In this document: piece by piece, positions 34,618 to 47,717 of the stretch
Layout of the letters: every line of letters starts with the position of its first letter
Numbering within the stretch: position 1 is the stretch's first letter
Assembly (NCBI GenBank): GCA_030998015.1
Contig: JARWMV010000238.1
Location: forward strand, 434,001-498,000
Source: Ceratorhiza oryzae-sativae
Lineage: Eukaryota; Basidiomycota; Agaricomycetes; Cantharellales; Ceratobasidiaceae
Direction: 5' to 3'
DNA: 64,000 nt
Notes under the pieces: model-generated
Told to the model about the DNA's origin: nothing
Database searches by the model: none
Seen by the model: the letters and a program-made list of their open reading frames with translations, nothing else
Position numbers and translations under genes: made by a program

Positions 34618-35131
34618 TCTGACCCAACACTCGAAGAGCTGAGAAGGGGGGTGGCTACTGCTCTGAGAAGCATTGGCCGTTGGTATTTATCGCTTGGTGG
34701 AGTTGAACATAGTGGCCCACGAGCACCGGTTAGAAGCAAAACACATGGGAACCACGTATAGAAGTCGCGTAGCATATGGTAAAGAGGGCGGCGTCCAGAT
34801 AAAAATGGATGGCCTTAGCGCGTGCCGATGTAGTTGGACCGCGCGGTGTCTGGGGTCCTGCTGCTCAATCTGGAGTTGACGGACGCGGCATCGACAATTA
34901 TAGCGCGCTCGACGATGCCGGTTCGGTGTGCAAGTTCCTTTCCCCATACCGCGCAGAGTGGGCGACGAACGTGTCAGAGTAGAGCCCCAATTGCCGTTTC
35001 GGTGGACAGTCACATGCAGCGATTAGTCAGCCGAGAGCTCCAGTGGACGGCAAGGGCAACTAACTTGCCGACGATATCTACGAAACCGGTACAGGCTGAT
35101 TGTTACCGACGGCCGACGCTAACCGACCAAA
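34618..35131. promoter_or_regulatory. Divergent promoter phosphatase / PAT1
   Basis: 514 bp between start codons on opposite strands. It has no CACGTG and no other motif I can name; no gene is visible. Confidence 0.4.
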
Positions 35132-38100
35132 ATGTCGTTCTTTGGGTTCGACGCAACGTTGGACAAGTTCGAGGGGCGAAATAGCAATGGTGCAGAAGTG
35201 AATAATCTCGTCATTGCATTTGCTAGTCACTGCCTGATCCACAAACCGCGATGAACGCAGCCTATTGCAGTGTATGACTGGGGGTCTGAGAACTATGATC
35301 GACTAGGGGATGCGCTTGATGACTCGTTGGATGAGCTGAATGATGAAACGTTTGGAGGATCTGCAGCCGATGTTGGTGAGTAGTTTTGGTGTGGCAATTA
35401 GATCGTACTGTGACCAATTTGGTCCCAGGCAAAGACTTTGACTTCTCGGGCACTGGAGGAGTCAACGCCACCCCTACATTGACGGCATCGTCCAAGGCTC
35501 CTCCGCAACAGCCCGTCACCGCGAATAATAACGCAGCCTGTACGTTGTCTGCTTGTTCCTTGCACCATGATATAATAATATAATTTTGCATCAGCCCAAA
35601 CGAACAATCTGTCCCTTGAGGCTATTTGGAACGACAGATCAGCTGCGTCAGTCTTAGGAAGGGTGGGCGGCGACTCTTGGAATAACTCCGCTCGTGCGTC
35701 CTGTGGTTTAATATCCCACAATCTACTTTAAAATTTTTCTAGCTTCCACGAATCAGTTCTCTTCTTTTGGCGTGGCATCTCAACCCCAGCCTCAAGTAAC
35801 CCAGCAATCATCCCAACCACGAATCCGTACTCTCCAAGAGATCGAAGCTGAACAATTAGCGAGGGCCCGGGGCGTTGGTTCCCCCGCACTCCATCATCCA
35901 TCTCCGGCGTCGCAACAACACGCATCACCCGCCGTTCACCATGCTGCTCCCATGATGCACCAAGCTTCGTCTGCGCTGCCTATGCATCAAAGTTCGGCTT
36001 CTCTCTCGGCAGGAGTACACCAAGGACCCCCGGGAATGCATCGATTCCCTTCTGAGATGCATCAAAACTCCTCCGCCATGCACCAAGGCTCGCCCACGAT
36101 GCATCAGAGTTCTCCAGCGATCCAGCATCCTTCCCCATTTGGGCATAATCGAGGTCCATCGTTTGTGCAGCAACAACAGCAGCATGCACGAACGCAGTCG
36201 CAGATCGCCGTCCTTGAAGGTCTCGGACGTGAGATGCAAGCGATGCACTTGAATATGGCAGGCGGAATGGGAATGGGAATGAATCGAATGGGAGGTTTGG
36301 GAATGGGTCAAGGCGGCATGGGCGGCATGCAGGGCGGAGCTCCAAATATGGGTATTAACCATGGCGGGATGATCGGGATGGGTCCGGTCGATCAACACCA
36401 GCCACGCTCGCTCAGTATGAATATGAAGCAACAACAACAGCAGCAGCTCTTGATGGGTATGCACGGGCTCGATTCACACCCAGATGTGATGTTGCTCCCA
36501 CCAGAACAACGTGAAGCGGTCATGGGCGAGGCAATGAGGAAGATTATGGAAACGGAGAGAATGGAAGAGAAAAGACGGATCAAGGCGATGAAGATCTCTC
36601 AGATGGTACGCTTATCAGCCCCGTTCGGCCGTCGCTTGAATTAACAATGTTGCGCAAAATGACAGTCTAAATACAACGATCTGATGAGCCAATCGGACAA
36701 GGACTTCATTACTCGCATTCAAGTCTCCCAGCTCGTCACATTAGATCCGTCAGAGGACTTCTACGCACAGGTATTTGGATCATCGGGCATCCCGGCCGCT
36801 GCCGCCCATACTCGTGGGCGGAGGCGAGAGAACGCGTTGCAGAAAATGGCCGCCCAGGTTGAGCGGATTGTAAGCAACGCAAAAGCCCGAGAACAAGAAA
36901 AGGGATCTCAAGGTTTGTCGGGACTGTGGGTCGATCTACCTATTGTCTTACTTTTGGATACAGGCGCAAGCCATTTGCAAGGCGCGCTGGGTAAAGTCTC
37001 AGGTCGGAGCTACAAGGCAGCTCCGAGGCAGCTCCTCCAAGTCGAACACGACCATATCTCCAAGGAAGATGCCGCAACTGCGAAGCAAGCTGCCCAATTG
37101 GGACGAGAAGCACTCGGACTCAATCAAGGGGCTGGCGTAGTGAAGCGCGATCCACTCACAAGACGAGAAGCATTGATTTTACTCGAGGCTATCTACGATC
37201 GTGTATTGAGAATTGAGCAGCTCAAGCGGACTATGCCGGAAGATCCTGCGATCCAAGCCGCATTGTAGGTGCTTCCCAATGCCTATGGAGCAAAGCGTTT
37301 ACCTGTTTCGTACCATGGTCAGGGCTCAAACGATCAACACAGAGACAGATGCGTTATGGGCGTCTCTACATATACTCACCCCTCTCGAGACCAGGTCTGT
37401 CCGGCTCCATGATTTTACAATAGTTCGGCTCACTGATCCGACGGTTCCTGGAACAGTAATCCCCATCCCTTCGCCTCACTCCTTGCTCCAGCAAAAGGCA
37501 AACGCCTGATCCAAAGGCTAACTCGCCACCTAAACCAGAATCAGATGCTTACGATGTACACGCTATTGATCGCTGTGTTTTCTCAGCTAGACGTTGTACG
37601 CGAAGCGGAGCACGACCATGCGCAGACTGAGCTATTCATGACAAACGTGCTGCCTCCTCTCGTGCCGATCCTGGCGAATGCTGGTCTGAGATTTGTACGC
37701 GGATTACTGGGGCTGCTGATCGAAAGCGGGTCAAATTTGGTGCAGATCGCCGGGACGAGGGTGAGTGGAGCTTTGCAACCAACCGTGGGCGACAATTAAA
37801 ATCGAAAACAGCCAGGAATTGCGGTTTTAACAATCTTACTAAGTCGAGTGGAGATTTTGAAGACCAGCGAAGCAGAGACACCTGACGTTGCGGAGTTGCA
37901 AGCATGGTCGGTCGCAAGCCTCTCGTCTCTTTGCATGCTAATATTTCTAAAGGCAAAATGTATTCGACACGCTCTTCCGCTCGCTCGCACAACACCTTGT
38001 CTCACTCTTTCCATCAACAAAACTTGCGGCTGCACAAACATTCGGTGGGAACGTGTACCTCCCTGAAGGTCCAGACGCTGCAGACGAGCCAGTTTGGCAA

Positions 38101-38301
38101 TTTTGTGCTGCGCTCGCAGTCAACGCAGACATGCAACAGCAACAGCAGCTCGTAGCAGAGCTCCGTGACAAAGTGCTGGAGAACGTAGCGAGTGCAACCA
38201 AGGGATGGGTTACTGATGAACGAACGCGCGCAATGAAGATTGCAAACGTGAATTTGTTCTTACATGCACTAGGGCTGGATAGCTCGCAAATAATGCTCTG
38301 A
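35132..38301 (+). CDS. PAT1: mRNA decapping activator Pat1
   Basis: Scaffold of P-bodies that connects Lsm1-7, the Dhh1 helicase and the Dcp2 decapping enzyme. The start MSFFGFDATLDKFEGRN at 35132 is the family's signature N-terminus. Small exons follow (VYDWGSENYDRLGDALDESL; DFDFSGTGGVNATPTLTASS; LSLEAIWNDRSAASVLGRVG). A Gln/His/Met/Pro-rich middle runs 35770-36600, with repeated MHQ units and RIRTLQEIEAEQLARARG. The conserved C-terminal part starts at SKYNDLMSQSDKDFITRIQV near 36668 and includes KGKRLIQRLTRHLNQNQMLT near 37490 and FRSLAQHLVSLFP near 37975, forming the alpha-superhelix that binds Lsm proteins. About nine introns. TGA at 38299-38301; the TAF10 gene is tail-to-tail 186 bp away. 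About 900 residues. Confidence 0.92.
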
Positions 38302-38487
38302 GAGGCGGGCGCGCTTGTAAGCTGGAGCATTGGAAGATGATATCACGAGCGCTTGGAGTATCTATGGCCCGTCTGCATGCGGCGTGGGTGGATTTAGCAA
38401 TCAATAGACGCAATAACATCGAGTGAATATTGTGAATCGAGAAGCACACCAAGCTCTAGTAATACAGGCGCAAAAATACACATGAAA

Positions 38488-39273
38488 CTAAAGGTAAAAA
38501 TCTGGCTTGCGCGCGTTGATACCATATTCGGAAAGTGCAGCAGAAAGGTCGTCCATGGTAAGCACCGTACGAGTTTTGTCCTGTGAAAGGTCATGTAATG
38601 GTATGACCTTGGCTTGAATAGAAAACTACATACACGAGCGAGGGCGCTGGTGGCAGCGGTGGTACTTGCTTTATCAGTGCGTGCACGAGCAGCGGGTTGC
38701 GCATTGGTTCGGATACGAGCATGCTGGTACGCATCGGCAGCAATGTCAGAGACAAACTTTTGCGCGGCGAGAGAAAGGAGCCGTTTTCTAAACAGCAGGT
38801 CGGGAACGCGTGTTGATACAGACGAGTTGCAGTCCGGTTGATGTGCGCCCAGTAAAATAGTCAGTACCAGGCATACAGAACATTAGTAAGGTTACAGCGT
38901 ACAACCGAACATCTTCGCACTCGAACCCCGCGCGCTGAAGATAATAATCTGTTACCTCGTTGGGAACCTACAGCGCCACGAAAACATACAGTTAGTCAGA
39001 TGTTTGTTTTATTATTCGAGAGTTCCGTGGGATATTTTTCCACCAAATCCAGAATAGACTCACTAATGGGTCATATTCATCTAACATCAACATGAATTCC
39101 GCCAACGTCCTATCCTTTCGCGCCAGCTCGTCGGCCCTGCGGGTGCTCGTCTGCTCAGTTCCACTAGGCCCTGCCGCCACCGGATATGCCTGGTAAGGTT
39201 GGGGCGGATAGGGTGTGACATATGATGGTGCGCTTGTATTAGCGTTGGCGTCGGGTTGCGGAGCGTAGGACAT
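38488..39273 (-). CDS. TAF10: TFIID/SAGA subunit TAF10
   Basis: Histone-fold subunit shared by TFIID and SAGA in RNA polymerase II transcription. A Pro-rich N-terminus (MSYAPQPDANANTSAPSYVT) leads to RKDRTLAEFMLMLDEYDPL. The following exons give VPNEVTDYYLQRAGFECEDV, then KRLLSLAAQKFVSDIAADAY and QHARIRTNAQ, and finally DKTRTVLTMDDLSAALSEYG and INARKPDFYL. These are the conserved helices of TAF10, complete and in order. Three or four introns; TAG at 38488-38490. TCACGTG sits 36 bp upstream of the start. Confidence 0.94.
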
Positions 39274-39307
39274 GATAGCGACAACGAACGGTTGAGGACA
39301 GCGAAGG

Positions 39308-39314
39308 TCACGTG
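39308..39314 (+). promoter_or_regulatory. TCACGTG element upstream of TAF10
   Basis: Reads TCACGTG on the plus strand, about 36 bp upstream of the TAF10 ATG in the 266-bp spacer to the winged-helix gene. Confidence 0.45.
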
Positions 39315-39539
39315 GGATCAAGTGGCAACACCAAATGTATTGATCAATCAGAACGAATTTAGCCGCAACGAGTATGTAGGGCGGTACATTAAGCTACACC
39401 ACAAGCACGTTTTCAAAGCAAAAATACTACAATAAACCCCCTTAGAGCGGGCTTGTGGTGCGCTGAAAGCGGGTTAAAATAATTTTGAAGCTGGCCAGGT
39501 TCCTCTAACATTTAACCGCAATGGAACTTCATAACTCAT

Positions 39540-41253
39540 TCACACTCCCTGATTCGATTGGCTCATATTTGCCAGTTGGGCAGCGAGTGTATTTAGACTA
39601 GCCTGTAGCGGGGTTGGGGCATGATAGCCAGGATACGAGACACCGGTACCAGGTATCGGAACAGGAACCGGTACAGTCGGCATGCCATGAGCACTAGGAG
39701 CGGTGATTGGGATAGGGCCTTGCGCCGTTGGAGGTACTATCGGTGGAGCAGCCCCAGCTGGTGGTCCGGGAGGCGACGGCAGTACCTCCGGACCAGAGCT
39801 TGACCCCGCCTGTGGCATGGTGAGGTGCGGCATATGCATGGGTGGGGCTTGTCCGCCCGCAGCAACCTCCTGAGCAGCCTGTGGATGTGCAACCGGGCCT
39901 GGCCCTGGGTGTTCACCCGTTTGCTGGTGGTGTTGCAAGGCCTGGAGGAGGTTCGCAACGTGCACCTGAGGGTCAAACTCTGAACCAGTGCCCGAAGGAG
40001 CACTAGGATCTGGATTGGCAGGCAAGGTGGGTGGTGCGGGCGATGATTGTGTGCGTTGTGGATCAGAGCTTGCACCGCGAGCACGAGGGTCAGGTGGAAC
40101 GGACTGAACAGGTGCAACCGGGGGAGGTGCCCATGCATAATTGCCTGGGAGCTCTGCCATGGATTGAGGGCGGCGCGTGGTACGATTCGTTGTCTAAATA
40201 TCGATTAGGGCCGAATTTTCGAATCGAACATAAAAGTATGCTTACAGCGCCACCATGCCAATTGGGGTTGAGTTTATACTTGGCCCCCACCTTTTCTAGA
40301 CGGCCACGCTTGTAGGCCTTTTGGAGTGCTTGGGAGGCGGAAGGACGGAAATTTGCATTTAGAGGCCATCGTCTGTTGCCTTGCACAGCGTGATGAGTGG
40401 CGCTTTTCGCTTCAGATGAAATCACTCACGCAGACATCCAGGCAAAGACGTCTTTAGGAGCAACACCTTCTGGGTTCTGGCTCTCCATGATTGCGAGGAC
40501 AATCATCTCCTCGTAGCTAGGTAAGCCTTCGCCTATCCCGCCTAAACGTTAGAATTTAGATGTCCCAGAGGTAATAAACATACTGGAAGGTCCAATGGAT
40601 GTAATTGGATTATACCCCCCTACAACTCCTGTTTTCGTCTTCTTCACCGAAGTGCTGCGTATGGGGCCAGTATTTCCATTAGTGCTTTGGTCAGATACGG
40701 GGGATTGCCAGACAGGATTAGGAGGCGGCCCAGTTACCGGTGCTGGAGTGAGTGGAGTGGAAGGGCCTGGATTAGAGGGGGATGAAGCTCCAGGTAAATG
40801 AACGACGAGTGGGGAGTACGGCTGCGGTGCTGGTGCAAAGGAGGAGCTACTCGGCTCTGGTGCGCTAGCACTTGGGAAGGATATGCCGCCTGGCGCTGGC
40901 GAGGGGCGTGCGGAGGGAGTGTCCTTGGAAGTGGCAAGGGATGCCGCATAGGCTCGAGCTGCACCTGCACGGGTGCGTGGGCCGCTCGTGGGAGGCATAG
41001 ATGGGGCCCTAGAGGCCTGAGAAGGGGCTGGTTGGGGATCTGGGGAGCCTTCCCCGTCGGCATCGAGGTCGGCACCGTTGGTCGCCTCGTTCGCTGCCTG
41101 GAGGCGCTTCACCTCAGCAGCGAGGTCGGCAGGAAATAGCGAGCTTGTAGCTCCCGCATCGAGGGATAATATCAAATCCTCGAGTGCGTTATGTGGAAGC
41201 AGCGAAAGATACAGTCGTTTCAGCACAGTCTCGTCAGCAGTTTGTGCGTCCAT
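39540..41253 (-). CDS. H1/H5-type winged-helix (H15) protein with Pro-rich tails
   Basis: Probable chromatin- or DNA-binding protein. The N-terminal helical part reads LKRLYLSLLPHNALEDLILS, then a long Pro/Ser/Ala-rich linker (40600-41080). The spliced exon GEGLPSYEEMIVLAIMESQN, PEGVAPKDVFAWMSA joins WPLNANFRPSASQALQKAYK and RGRLEKVGAKYKLNPNWHGG near 40240-40540, the three-helix winged fold of linker histones, ending in a basic patch. The C-terminal tail is again Pro-rich and ends MSQSNQGV with TGA at 39540-39542. Linker histones usually have Lys-rich tails; these tails are Pro-rich, so it is unlikely to be the main histone H1. Three introns. GCACGTGA lies 63 bp upstream of the start. Confidence 0.85.
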
Positions 41254-41869
41254 CAGTCAGGTACTGTACAGAAGAAACTTTTGTTGTCCGTGGCTGTGCA
41301 CGGGATGAGATCATGCACGTGATTTGTTAAACCTATAATTAACTATATTAGGCTGCGGTTTTTCCGGTCGCTCTGGCATTGGCTGCTTGGTCTAAATCTT
41401 TGAGCATTTTTGCAGGGATTCTCTAATAAGTTCTGAACCATGAGCACTTTGAGGGCTCCCGCCACCCGCCACAACCACAATTCCCGGCGCCTAGATTTGC
41501 ATCCGGGGTAGGATTATTTAACCCCATTAGCCGCTGCAGTTTTCGTTCAAGGCGTCCGCATTGCGATCACCGAACCTCCAAGCGCACGCAATGGTGTCTT
41601 TCAGGTCGCAGGAGGCAAGGCACCCTCGCTAGGGGGTTGCTCGCCAGACTAACCGTTGGGCTGCTTGCGTCTCGCTTGCCTGATTCTGCCTGAGTCCGCC
41701 TCGGCGTCGATTCGGTAGGAGAGAGTGTTGCGCACGCAGTTTTGGCGTTGTTTCATATTCTAGGTCCTTGTGTACGCCACTTTGGCACTGACATTCTTGG
41801 ACAAACCATGAACCATACATTTTGTCAATCGAATTTTTAGTATACATTCGTTTAATTCACTTGATTCTT
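41254..41869. other. Intergenic region with CACGTGA
   Basis: Promoter of the winged-helix gene, with CACGTGA at 41316-41322, and the 3' flank of the debranching enzyme. No frame with a recognisable product. Confidence 0.45.
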
Positions 41870-44800
41870 CTAAGGCTTGTGCTGTAACTCGTGCACCTCC
41901 TCTAAAAAGTCGAGCATGCAGCTCCCACTCCAGGCTTGCGTGTTGCAAGAATCTCGGCAGTACTCCCCGTTGCGGTTCGTCAATTCGGGGATTCCAGCCC
42001 AAGGATCGTTGGCGATGTGTCGTCGTGCTGGGAGCAGTGCCTGGTGCAGCCTGTGCAACGTCGCGCCCGGATCCTATATCTTTGTTAGGATATGCATGCC
42101 TCTCAATAAAACTTCAACTTTACCTTCTTACCAGGCCCAGCCAACAAATCAAACTTCAAGTATGCGCGTAAGAAATAACCCAGCGGCCAGCCCCACTCTG
42201 GGCCTTGGTGGTAGTTCAGCCCCTTGGCAACACTTGGGTCATCCGAGTCGTTCGAATTGTCGTAATAACCGCGATACTGGTTGTCCGCGTCATCAAGCGT
42301 CTTCATGCCTAGGGGTCCGCGAAGCCTTTTGTCGGCGATCTGCAAAGCTCCGAGTGCGTGTGCTGGATCAAACAGTTCGGGAGCGACCACCATCGCAATG
42401 GGGAAGTTGCAGCGGAGCTGGTAGTCCGACCATTCGCGACCGGCACCCGAGCCATAGACGTCCTTATAGATGCCTCGTACGTTGATGATACGCGGGTCGA
42501 CCACATAGTTCGGATCCTCCGAGGGGTCTGAAGCCAAATTAGTTCAATCAGGGGCAAATCAAAAAAAAAAAAAAAAACTCACCTGCTGGGACATAATAGT
42601 ACCGTTCAAACGAATTCTGAATCAAAGTTGCCCACTCTCGGTACGACACAAACTTGGATACACCATCCACTAGGATTCGTATCAGCGACTAAATTTCCTC
42701 AACTCGTCATCTTCTTACCAACTGCATCGACACCCTTGAATGGGAAATTGCCCTTGGCTGACAGTCCATCGAGCCATCTCAATGTGCTGAATAGTAACCC
42801 AGTGATCTCGACGGGAGCACCATCTCGGGGCGTACCGGGGGTGCCCTTGGTTCCGGCCTTTTCAGACTCGCCCATCTTGTCCATCCAGGTTCCGCAGTTC
42901 TTCCAATTACCACCCAAGGTAAACCCAGTCTCCCAGTCTACGTTGATGTCAATTTGGAAGCCCTCGTAGCTCATCTGCCTGTCAAGATTCGGACCCGCAT
43001 TATGCTCGCGGAATGAAATGCCTTGTGCGTGTCGCTGCAGAATCTCTTGGATAACCTCCGCAACCGAGCTCTCGTATGCAAATGCGCGCGGGTCATCCCA
43101 AGGAACAAACGTGTCGTCCTTGGGGAACCGGCGTTTCACTTTGGCGTCCAGAATCGCGAGCCCCTCAGGCGCCATCCCACAATAGTCTTGAATGTTCTGG
43201 AGCATCCACCATGGGGAATCACGCGAGTTGTAACGAGGTGTACGCAGCGCGTCAAGCAAGTTTGGAATCAGACCGTGCTTGAGTGTCGCGCAGAACGCAA
43301 GGATATGTGCACGAGCAGCAGCGAAATTACCGGTAGTCAAGAAGAGCCCACGAAGGGAGATGAAGACGTCTCGGCCCCAGGTCCGTGCCCAACTGCTGGC
43401 AAAGTGGGGTAGACCTGCGGCTAGCGAGGGGACAGGCTTCGCTGGGTCAATGGATGCAGATTGGACGAGACCATGCATCTGAACCTGAGTAAGCGCAAGG
43501 TTTTGGGTGAAATCGTGTCCCGAAACAATGAAATCGGAACACTGTTCAATGGCGACACGGCGTGCTGCCTTGTAAGCCTCGGATACAACGATGGCGAAAT
43601 ACTTGGGTCGGAGGAAGGATGGGGCCTGCTCGCGGATCAGATCAAAGCGAGACTTGTACCATGAGGCAGGCTTAGCAAGGCGCGGGAATACGCCGACTTG
43701 TCTGTAGCACAATCAATCAGAATACGGCTAGGTTTAACATGAGGAACATTACTTTTCCAGGCGGCTTTGAATGTAATCAAGAGCCCAGGTGCCCTGTCTC
43801 AAGTTTTCGCAAAGCGGGTGGCCGAGATCGTTGCTCCGCATAATATACCTCAGTGGATGCATCCATCCCTCTAGACCACAGTATACGAGGTTGCCCAGCC
43901 CAGAGATGTTATATGCACCGATCTCGCCGTCTAGGATAATCTTTAGCATCAACCAAGATGAGTTTTCCCATCAGACCTACTCGTGGCGTCCCGTTCTTCG
44001 CCGTCGCATCGATGAAGAACAACATTCAAATCCACCAAATCAAGATCAGCAAATGCCTCATCAGCACCCTTTCGAACCTCGTCTCCAAAGTTGGGTTAAC
44101 GCCGACCAACTGTGTCTCGTAAAGCAATATGCTGCCTGGCGGGAACACCTCCGGTACGACAATCTCGGATCCATCTTCGGTCTCGCGAGGTGGTACGGGC
44201 TCGAGTTTGTTGAGCGTGCTCCCGAGGCCGGCGATGGTCGTTGCGTTAGCTTCGATCTCGTACGAAGGAATATCAATCGAGGCTCCCAAGATGAAGCGGG
44301 CTTTAGTGGATTTGAGCGAGATTGGTCCAATGGTGCCACGGTCTTTAGAGCCTTTGGTGTGTCCGAACGCGGTGTGCGCAACGAGGAAGTAACCCTTTTG
44401 GGTCGTGGGCTGTATACGGTGGATTGCAATATACTGGACGCGGAACGGTTAAGTATATGCGTACTGAACTCCGCAATCAACTCACATCTCCTTCCTGGTG
44501 CACGTGGCCTTCACTATAGCCGCCAAGTACCATTTCTGTATGTAGTTGATTCAAGACTTTCTTCACCCCGGAGATACCGCGATCGATCTTCCCCCCATCG
44601 CTTGTCTGGTACTTGCGATTATCGCCTACAAGGTCGAGCAGTTTGGGATATAAATCGTCAAAGCCCTTGTTCGAGCCCGTCGCGAACCAGCCGAATGTAA
44701 CGAGCGCGCCGGTCGAGAGCGCGTCCTCGGCAGAACGCTTGTGCAAGGGAGACTCGTTATCGTGAGTCACATCGTACATGAGAGCGTGGGGCATCGAACC

Positions 44801-47374
44801 GCGCAGGGGTATGATTGCAGCTGGGCGAGTGGCACCTTTGCCAGTTGGAGGAGGAAGCTCTTCGTACGAAGTCATGCAGGCTTCATCCATCGAACCTAGA
44901 AAGAACCATCAGGTAAAGTATACGACATCATGCAAAGATATGTACCAATAGGCTTGCCCAATCCGTTCCTATGCAGCAAACGAGAAAACTCTGGTGCATC
45001 CCATCCATTCATTGCTTCTCGGATGAGACTGTTGATTCCCAATCGGCTCACAAAATGGACATCCATCTCCTCGCTTCCAGTGAATAATTCTGCACAGACG
45101 TACAGGTCTGGGTTCACCACGCGTGCAGCGTCGAGCAATGTCACGCCGACATGCAAGGGGGTTGAATGGCAATTGTCGATTCGGAATCCGTCAAAGATAC
45201 TGGCGAGGGACTGGACATATTCGGTCATGTGCTTCCATAGCCATGGGTTGTCAGAAGGACCATCGCCGTAGCGAAGCTTAACGCAGTCTCCCCAGCAGAT
45301 AACTTCGCGGCGCAGGTAAGCTTTCGACGGGGGTAATGCAAAGTTGGCCAGTGGATCGGCGGCCCAAATCCAACCATTGTTTGCGACTGCCAAAGATCGA
45401 GGGTCATGTTTGGAGGTTCGCTCGTTCTTGGGGATGCGAGTAAAGTAGGTGTCGACGAGAGGCATGCTATGTAGGGTAGACTGGTAAACATACGCACGTT
45501 GTAACTATGTTAAATACTTACGTGCGGGTGATTTCGCCAACCTTGGGGCCGTGGTCATCTAGGCGGGTATACTTGACACGACTGAAAATGTTATCCATCG
45601 CGACCTTGGTGTCATCCTCCCACTCCTTGTAATGATCCACGTTCAATACATCAACAATTCGTACCCACGCGTCAGCAAGCGCATCTGCCCCAGAAAGCTC
45701 GGTGAATGCGGCCGTGACGATGCCCGCGGCAACCGCCGGGTCAACAGTGATACCAAAGCGCTTAGCAAATGCGCCGACATTTCGCAAGACACCCGCACTT
45801 CGAACAATATCCGCGATCTCGGGAACAGGCTTCCCAGCGATAGGCAGGCCCGTCCAAGGGGTGATTTTGCCTGCTGTGAGAGCAGCCGCGACGTCCCTTT
45901 TCTCACGTGCGCCATCGAGGACATAGAATTGCCAAAGATTGAGGGACGAAACCTTTTCCTTGAGTGCAGCAAGTAGGGTGTCGATATCAGCCCCAGAGGT
46001 TATGAAGTTGGGGAGACCGCGGCTTTTGAGGTCGGTTGAAAAGTCGATGATCGCATCGTCGAGCTCGAGAGCAGGGGTAAGATGTGGGCAGTTGTAAGGG
46101 CTGAAACCTGTGTGATATTGTTAGACGGCGCGAAATAAGGAGTTTCTGCTGCTTCACCTGCTTCGGGATGGTCCTGTAGCCAATCGCTGTTGTTGGCAGT
46201 GTGATTGAGAACCACATCGGTAAGGCTCATGAGCCCGTATTGCTCTCGAGCGAGCTTAAGTGTCAGTTTGACTCGTTCAACACCGTCTTCTGTATTGCCC
46301 GTGTACGCCGCCTCGAACAAGTCACGATCGAAAGCCATTTGATCTGCAATACTATAAGGGCTTTGACTTTCGCCACGCTGCTGAAGTGGAGTATAATGTA
46401 ACATGTTATATCCACGGGCGCGAGCCTCGGCAAAGTGCTGTTCCCATTGAGTTAATGGTCCCATCCATTTAGACACAACCGTGAGCATGGCGATGCCATC
46501 TAGCGGAATGTGAACACGCTCGCGGGGCTCGACGAAGTCGGTTTGGGCGGCGACTGAAAGTGTTTTGGAGTCTATGACGGGAGTGCGCTTGTAGGTGGAA
46601 AGCACAGGGTCCACATTGAAGTACCCTTCGCGGCCTTTGATGCGCTCGCCGTCCGCGCCCTCGTATTCGATCCAGTAGACAAACGCCCCAGCGTGGGAGA
46701 TCGGCAAGTCAATCTTGATGGGTCGAGAAAAGTCGGTGGGAAGCCTGGAAACAGAAGCGATCAATGCTATGTCGCAAATCAGAAAAGACAACTCACTTGC
46801 GCTCAACAAATCGATTGCGATCAAAGTGGCCACCGTCGAGCGGGAAGTTGGTCATGAATACACCATTTCGAGACGCGGGGCTGCCCGCATCGATGGTGAC
46901 GCGAAGCACGTAGGGCGTATAGGCTGGTGGGAGACGGATGTACTAATGCTGGGGTGAGCTTGACACAGACAATGTATGCGCATAGACCTACAGAGCGCTC
47001 CCTGTTAGGGCCACCATCTTCCTCGAGCGTAAGCTCGTAGACGTTGATGTGCTTGATTCCGCGCTCTGTCGATTCAAAAAAGTCGATCGCGTCGTCTGCG
47101 GGCGTCTTTGGACCAGGAGTCTTGGGCGCGTCTGCGTACCGCTCGTGGGGAGCGAGACGGGAGGAGGCTATTCGATGAATTGTTCAGCATCAGATGGATG
47201 ATCCAAACATGAGATCTCACGATCGATCCTTTTCGCTGCTTGAGCGACGAGGCCGCCTCCTGCGCGACAAGTCAGCAATAGGGGCCGCGAACAAGCAGCA
47301 GCACCTGCCTTGGGGTTACGTCCATGGGCGACAGCACTGACGGCGGCCTTGGTCTTCTGCCCAATCGAGGACAT
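41870..47374 (-). CDS. GDB1: Glycogen debranching enzyme
   Basis: Bifunctional enzyme that removes glycogen branches: 4-alpha-glucanotransferase in the N-terminal half and amylo-1,6-glucosidase in the C-terminal half. The start [20 protein letters not shown] is at 47374. Glucanotransferase motifs: [20 protein letters not shown] near 46370-46430, [20 protein letters not shown] near 46160-46220, and [20 protein letters not shown] near 45140-45200. Glucosidase part: [20 protein letters not shown] near 43330-43390, [20 protein letters not shown] near 43190-43250, and [15 protein letters not shown] near 42145. The end, [20 protein letters not shown] and SWSGS-type residues, is typical. About ten introns, one with a 17-T tract just after its donor (42559-42577 region). 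Roughly 1,550-1,600 residues, the normal size. TAG at 41870-41872. Confidence 0.96.
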
Positions 47375-47717
47375 CGTGTGAGGGAGCAGATTGGGGTTCA
47401 ACTCGAGCCAGTTGCGCGTCTTATAAGCCCTTGTCCAATATAATGGCGCGCGGAAACACCGTGGGAATCAGGGGACCCTCCCCTATGTCACGTGCATGAT
47501 GCACGGTCACAGGGTGTCTCTTGCTGCTGTTCCGCGACTCGCAGCCGTCGCCAACATGGCCGTTTCCGTCGCGGAGAACAACGCCAGCATTGAGTCTGCT
47601 CGTGAGAAACGTCGGCAGCCATAATCAGTTATATGAGTGTGGCTGTGTCGAGGCTGTGTGTCAGTGATATAATTACACGATTCTCCAGACGCCCACGGCT
47701 GCCCAACGACGACCACA
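47375..47717. promoter_or_regulatory. Divergent promoter GDB1 / F-BAR gene with TCACGTG
   Basis: 343 bp between opposite start codons. TCACGTG at 47488-47494 is 115 bp from the debranching-enzyme ATG and 224 bp from the F-BAR gene ATG. Confidence 0.55.

Noticed and set aside
39560..41075. Long frames on other strands over the H15 gene (for example 40734-41075 minus in another frame)
   Set aside because: They are shadows of the Pro-rich repeats of the real frame and lack the winged-helix motif.
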